A stretch of DNA of 64,000 bases from Perspicuibacillus lycopersici (GTDB lineage: Bacteria > Bacillota > Bacilli > Bacillales > Caldibacillaceae). This document shows positions 62,121-64,000 of this stretch, in pieces (the stretch's first letter is position 1; each line of letters opens with the position of its first letter). Location: positions 248,001 through 312,000 of the forward strand of contig NZ_JAOUSF010000002.1 in NCBI RefSeq assembly GCF_025660475.1, in the 5' to 3' direction. Under the pieces are notes generated by a model that did no database searches, was not told the origin of the DNA, and saw only the letters and a list, made by a program, of their open reading frames with translations. The translations under genes were made by a program, and so were the position numbers.

Positions 62121-63257
62121 CTATTCTAGCCATCTAGAAATCTGTTTTAATCCTGCATTGATTAGGACAAAAATAAATATCCATGCAGTAATAATTAGGA
62201 TGATAAATAGGAAATTGAAGATTTGTAGGGAATATAGTGGCATATCCCAAATCGAGTGTAAAATGATCGGGATAATGAATAGTTTTAGAAACTTACGGTC
62301 GGTAAAATGGTTGCCCATTAACGGTTGTTCCCCTTTAACAAACACAAGAGCGGCACCGGCAATCGCACTCCAGACGACATGTGTTCCCATCGACAGCCAT
62401 GCACGATTAAATATTGTTGCGAGCATCGCATCGTCACCATAAATATTCCCTAGATCAAAGGCATATCCAGCCGATTCAAATGCCGCAAAGCCAGAGCCAA
62501 TTGCAGCACCAATTAATAATCCATTTAAAATAAATTTAACGTTTAAATGCTTGATAAAATACGCAATAATTACTAGCTTCCCAATTTCCTCGACAAAGCC
62601 AACAATAATAGCACCAGTGAAGTCGAGCTCATCTACTGGAACAATGGAAAATAACAATAACGTAATTACTAACGCCGAAGCCCCACCTACGAAAAACATT
62701 TTTGCAATTTCATAGATACTTATATTTCTCGGTGCATTCATTTCCCAGAAGAAAATTAGTAAGGAAAATGGGGCCGCAAACGAACCAATAACAATAATCC
62801 CCGGAACTGCATACACATTTTGAAACGCATAGCTGCAAATATACAATAATACATACGTTAACGCGAAAATAAAAAATACGCGTGAAAATAACCAAGGCTT
62901 TGGCCAAGAGGTAGAAATCTCATTTTCCTGTGGTGTTGTAAGGGATGTACCAGAGATAAATAAGGTTTCCGCTTCATCCTTCGTATGTTTTTTTAATACA
63001 GATGAAAAAACAGCCCGTAAATTAATATCGAGCTTGCCTTTTTCCCCAACCATTGCACTGATTTTTTCTGTTGTATGATAAAAAGTACCTTTTATTTGTT
63101 GGGTAAAATCCTCTACCGCAACGGAAACTTCTTCTCGTCCACTTGCCTCTTCCTGATGGCTAACATGACTATCCTCTAGTAGATAAAGCTTCGTACCACA
63201 TCGAGCACAAAATTTACTTTGCTCTTTTACTTGTGACCCACAATGGTAGCAATACAA
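62121..63257 (-). CDS. Zinc-ribbon PrsW-family intramembrane protease-like protein
   Basis: 378 residues from TTG with AAGGGAG upstream. Zinc ribbon C3/C6 and C17/C20 (CYHCGSQ...CARCGTKL), a polar linker to about 115, then eight or so membrane segments. PrsW signatures: E223-E224-xx-K227 (GFVEEIGKL), F257-AAFE261, H293-xx-W, and H334-xxx-D338 (ILHSIWDMP), which form the putative metal or catalytic site. B. subtilis PrsW cuts the anti-sigma factor RsiW; here no sigma/anti-sigma pair is visible nearby except a possible one off the right edge. Zinc ribbons occur in some family members. Confidence 0.85.
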   Translation of the reverse strand: MYCYHCGSQVKEQSKFCARCGTKLYLLEDSHVSHQEEASGREEVSVAVEDFTQQIKGTFYHTTEKISAMVGEKGKLDINLRAVFSSVLKKHTKDEAETLFISGTSLTTPQENEISTSWPKPWLFSRVFFIFALTYVLLYICSYAFQNVYAVPGIIVIGSFAAPFSLLIFFWEMNAPRNISIYEIAKMFFVGGASALVITLLLFSIVPVDELDFTGAIIVGFVEEIGKLVIIAYFIKHLNVKFILNGLLIGAAIGSGFAAFESAGYAFDLGNIYGDDAMLATIFNRAWLSMGTHVVWSAIAGAALVFVKGEQPLMGNHFTDRKFLKLFIIPIILHSIWDMPLYSLQIFNFLFIILIITAWIFIFVLINAGLKQISRWLE

Positions 63258-63432
63258 ATTACATTTCTCCCTTGCGAAAGATTCATTGTTTCATAGTCTA
63301 TTCATTTTTCAAAAAATCTGTTAAGACTATTCATTGAAAAAAAATCGGTGGTTGTTCTACAAACAATCCTACATTGCCAACAAATATCTACTAATATCAT
63401 AATTTATTAACGAAAATCCTACAATATGCTAA

Positions 63433-63481
63433 AAGGGACCGTCCTCCAATTCGTAAAGCGGAACGGAGAGCAGATCCCTAA
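63433..63481 (-). terminator. Possible terminator of the right-edge gene
   Basis: AGGGATC...GGTCCCT minus-strand imperfect stem followed by TTTTA; 25 bases past the stop. Weak. Confidence 0.35.
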
Positions 63482-63502
63482 TGGATAAAGGAAGGAGCTA
63501 AG

Positions 63503-64000
63503 TCAAATATCCCTCAATTTACCAACCCAATATGTTTCATTTTCAAAACGGAATAGGCTTGCCAGTTCAACCATCATATCTTTATCGACATCTGTTCCCG
63601 ACAGAGTGTAAATAAAAGTATCGGTAACAATAACCAGTTCGTTTTGATTAGGATTATAAACGGCAGGCTTGTCATTAATCGTCAATTCCTCTGCCTCGTA
63701 TTTTTTAAAAAACTCACTTGTATATTTTTCTCCATTATCTCTATCCATGTTTTCCACATAATACACAGTGATAACTCCATTTGTCGTTTCTGCTCCTTGT
63801 TCACCAAAAAGGTAATTAGCATGAATGCTCATACCTGGTTCCCGGTACATTGGCGAAATCTTTGTCTCTCCCTGTAATTCGGGCATCGTCTCCAACACAT
63901 CGATTGGATAAACTAATTTTTCCATCCCTTCCGCAGTCAAATATATTTCTGGACGTTCATATGGATGGTTTTCGATTAGTTGTAGCAGCTCATCTTCATA
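63503..64000 (-). CDS. DUF4367-like protein, N-terminus off the window
   Basis: The frame stays open to base 64000 (upstream residues YEDELLQLIENHPYERPEIY precede the internal start at 63940), so the gene is truncated here. The last 70 residues (EELTINDKPAVYNPNQNELVIVTDTFIYTLSGTDVDKDMMVELASLF) resemble DUF4367, an extracytoplasmic domain of anti-sigma-like proteins. No membrane segment is seen in the visible part; one may lie outside. The partner gene should be just beyond the edge. Confidence 0.7.
   Translation of the reverse strand, partial: YEDELLQLIENHPYERPEIYLTAEGMEKLVYPIDVLETMPELQGETKISPMYREPGMSIHANYLFGEQGAETTNGVITVYYVENMDRDNGEKYTSEFFKKYEAEELTINDKPAVYNPNQNELVIVTDTFIYTLSGTDVDKDMMVELASLFRFENETYWVGKLRDI

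Overview
The window looks like chromosome of a low-GC, Gram-positive, motile, spore-former-type member of the Bacillales (Bacillaceae or Planococcaceae). The evidence is a Bacillus-style flagellar/competence/DegSU cluster in nearly canonical order, TagO/TagD/CDP-glycerol polymerase wall teichoic acid genes, LytR-CpsA-Psr enzymes, a class D sortase with an LPDTA-anchored subtilase, a Spo0E-like protein, AlaR-AlaT, and strong Shine-Dalgarno sequences with many TTG/GTG starts. No rRNA, tRNA, insertion sequence or prophage was recognised. The exact genus cannot be fixed from the sequence alone.

Layout. 1-2.2 kb: tail of an unknown gene and a gamma-glutamyltransferase-like enzyme. 2.2-6.4 kb: hpf and the flaG-fliD-fliS-fliT operon. 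6.5-7.7 kb: an MFS (CynX-type) exporter. 8.0-12.7 kb: two large, AT-rich TPR-bearing glycosyltransferases, one also carrying a methyltransferase, next to the flagellin gene; they are probably a flagellin-modification module. 12.8-18.7 kb: hag, csrA, fliW, flgL, flgK, flgN, flgM, yvyF. 18.9-24.5 kb: comFC, comFA, degV, degU, degS. 25.1-32.2 kb: yigZ, an LCP enzyme, a 16-copy 52-bp tandem repeat array, tagO, two CDP-glycerol glycerophosphotransferases and tagD. 32.6-37.5 kb: class D sortase convergent with an LPDTA-anchored subtilase. 37.8-40.5 kb: a Spo0E-like small gene, a cyclic-di-GMP riboswitch in front of an HD-GYP protein, and a second LCP enzyme. 40.7-45.0 kb: odhB and odhA. 45.5-52.8 kb: GntP permease, ung, an exported phosphohydrolase/FAD-oxidoreductase pair, a membrane protein and a beta-lactamase-fold hydrolase. 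52.8-57.3 kb: a GntR-controlled four-carbon acid sugar operon. 57.8-59.5 kb: alaR-alaT. 59.6-64 kb: a membrane protein, an unusual alpha/beta-hydrolase/winged-helix fusion, a zinc-ribbon PrsW-type protein and a truncated DUF4367-like gene.

How it works together. Three SigD-type promoters (flaG, flgM, hag) drive late flagellar genes. The hag leader carries a CsrA-type hairpin, matching the FliW-CsrA-Hag translational switch. The c-di-GMP riboswitch in front of an HD-GYP phosphodiesterase suggests a feedback loop. The most unusual gene is at 60201-61496: an alpha/beta-hydrolase fold whose nucleophile and histidine positions are both replaced, fused to a SARP/OmpR-like DNA-binding domain. Its own upstream region has two pairs of TGTAAT direct repeats with an 11-bp period, the geometry expected for operators of such regulators. 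I regard it as the best candidate for an undescribed regulatory system in this window.
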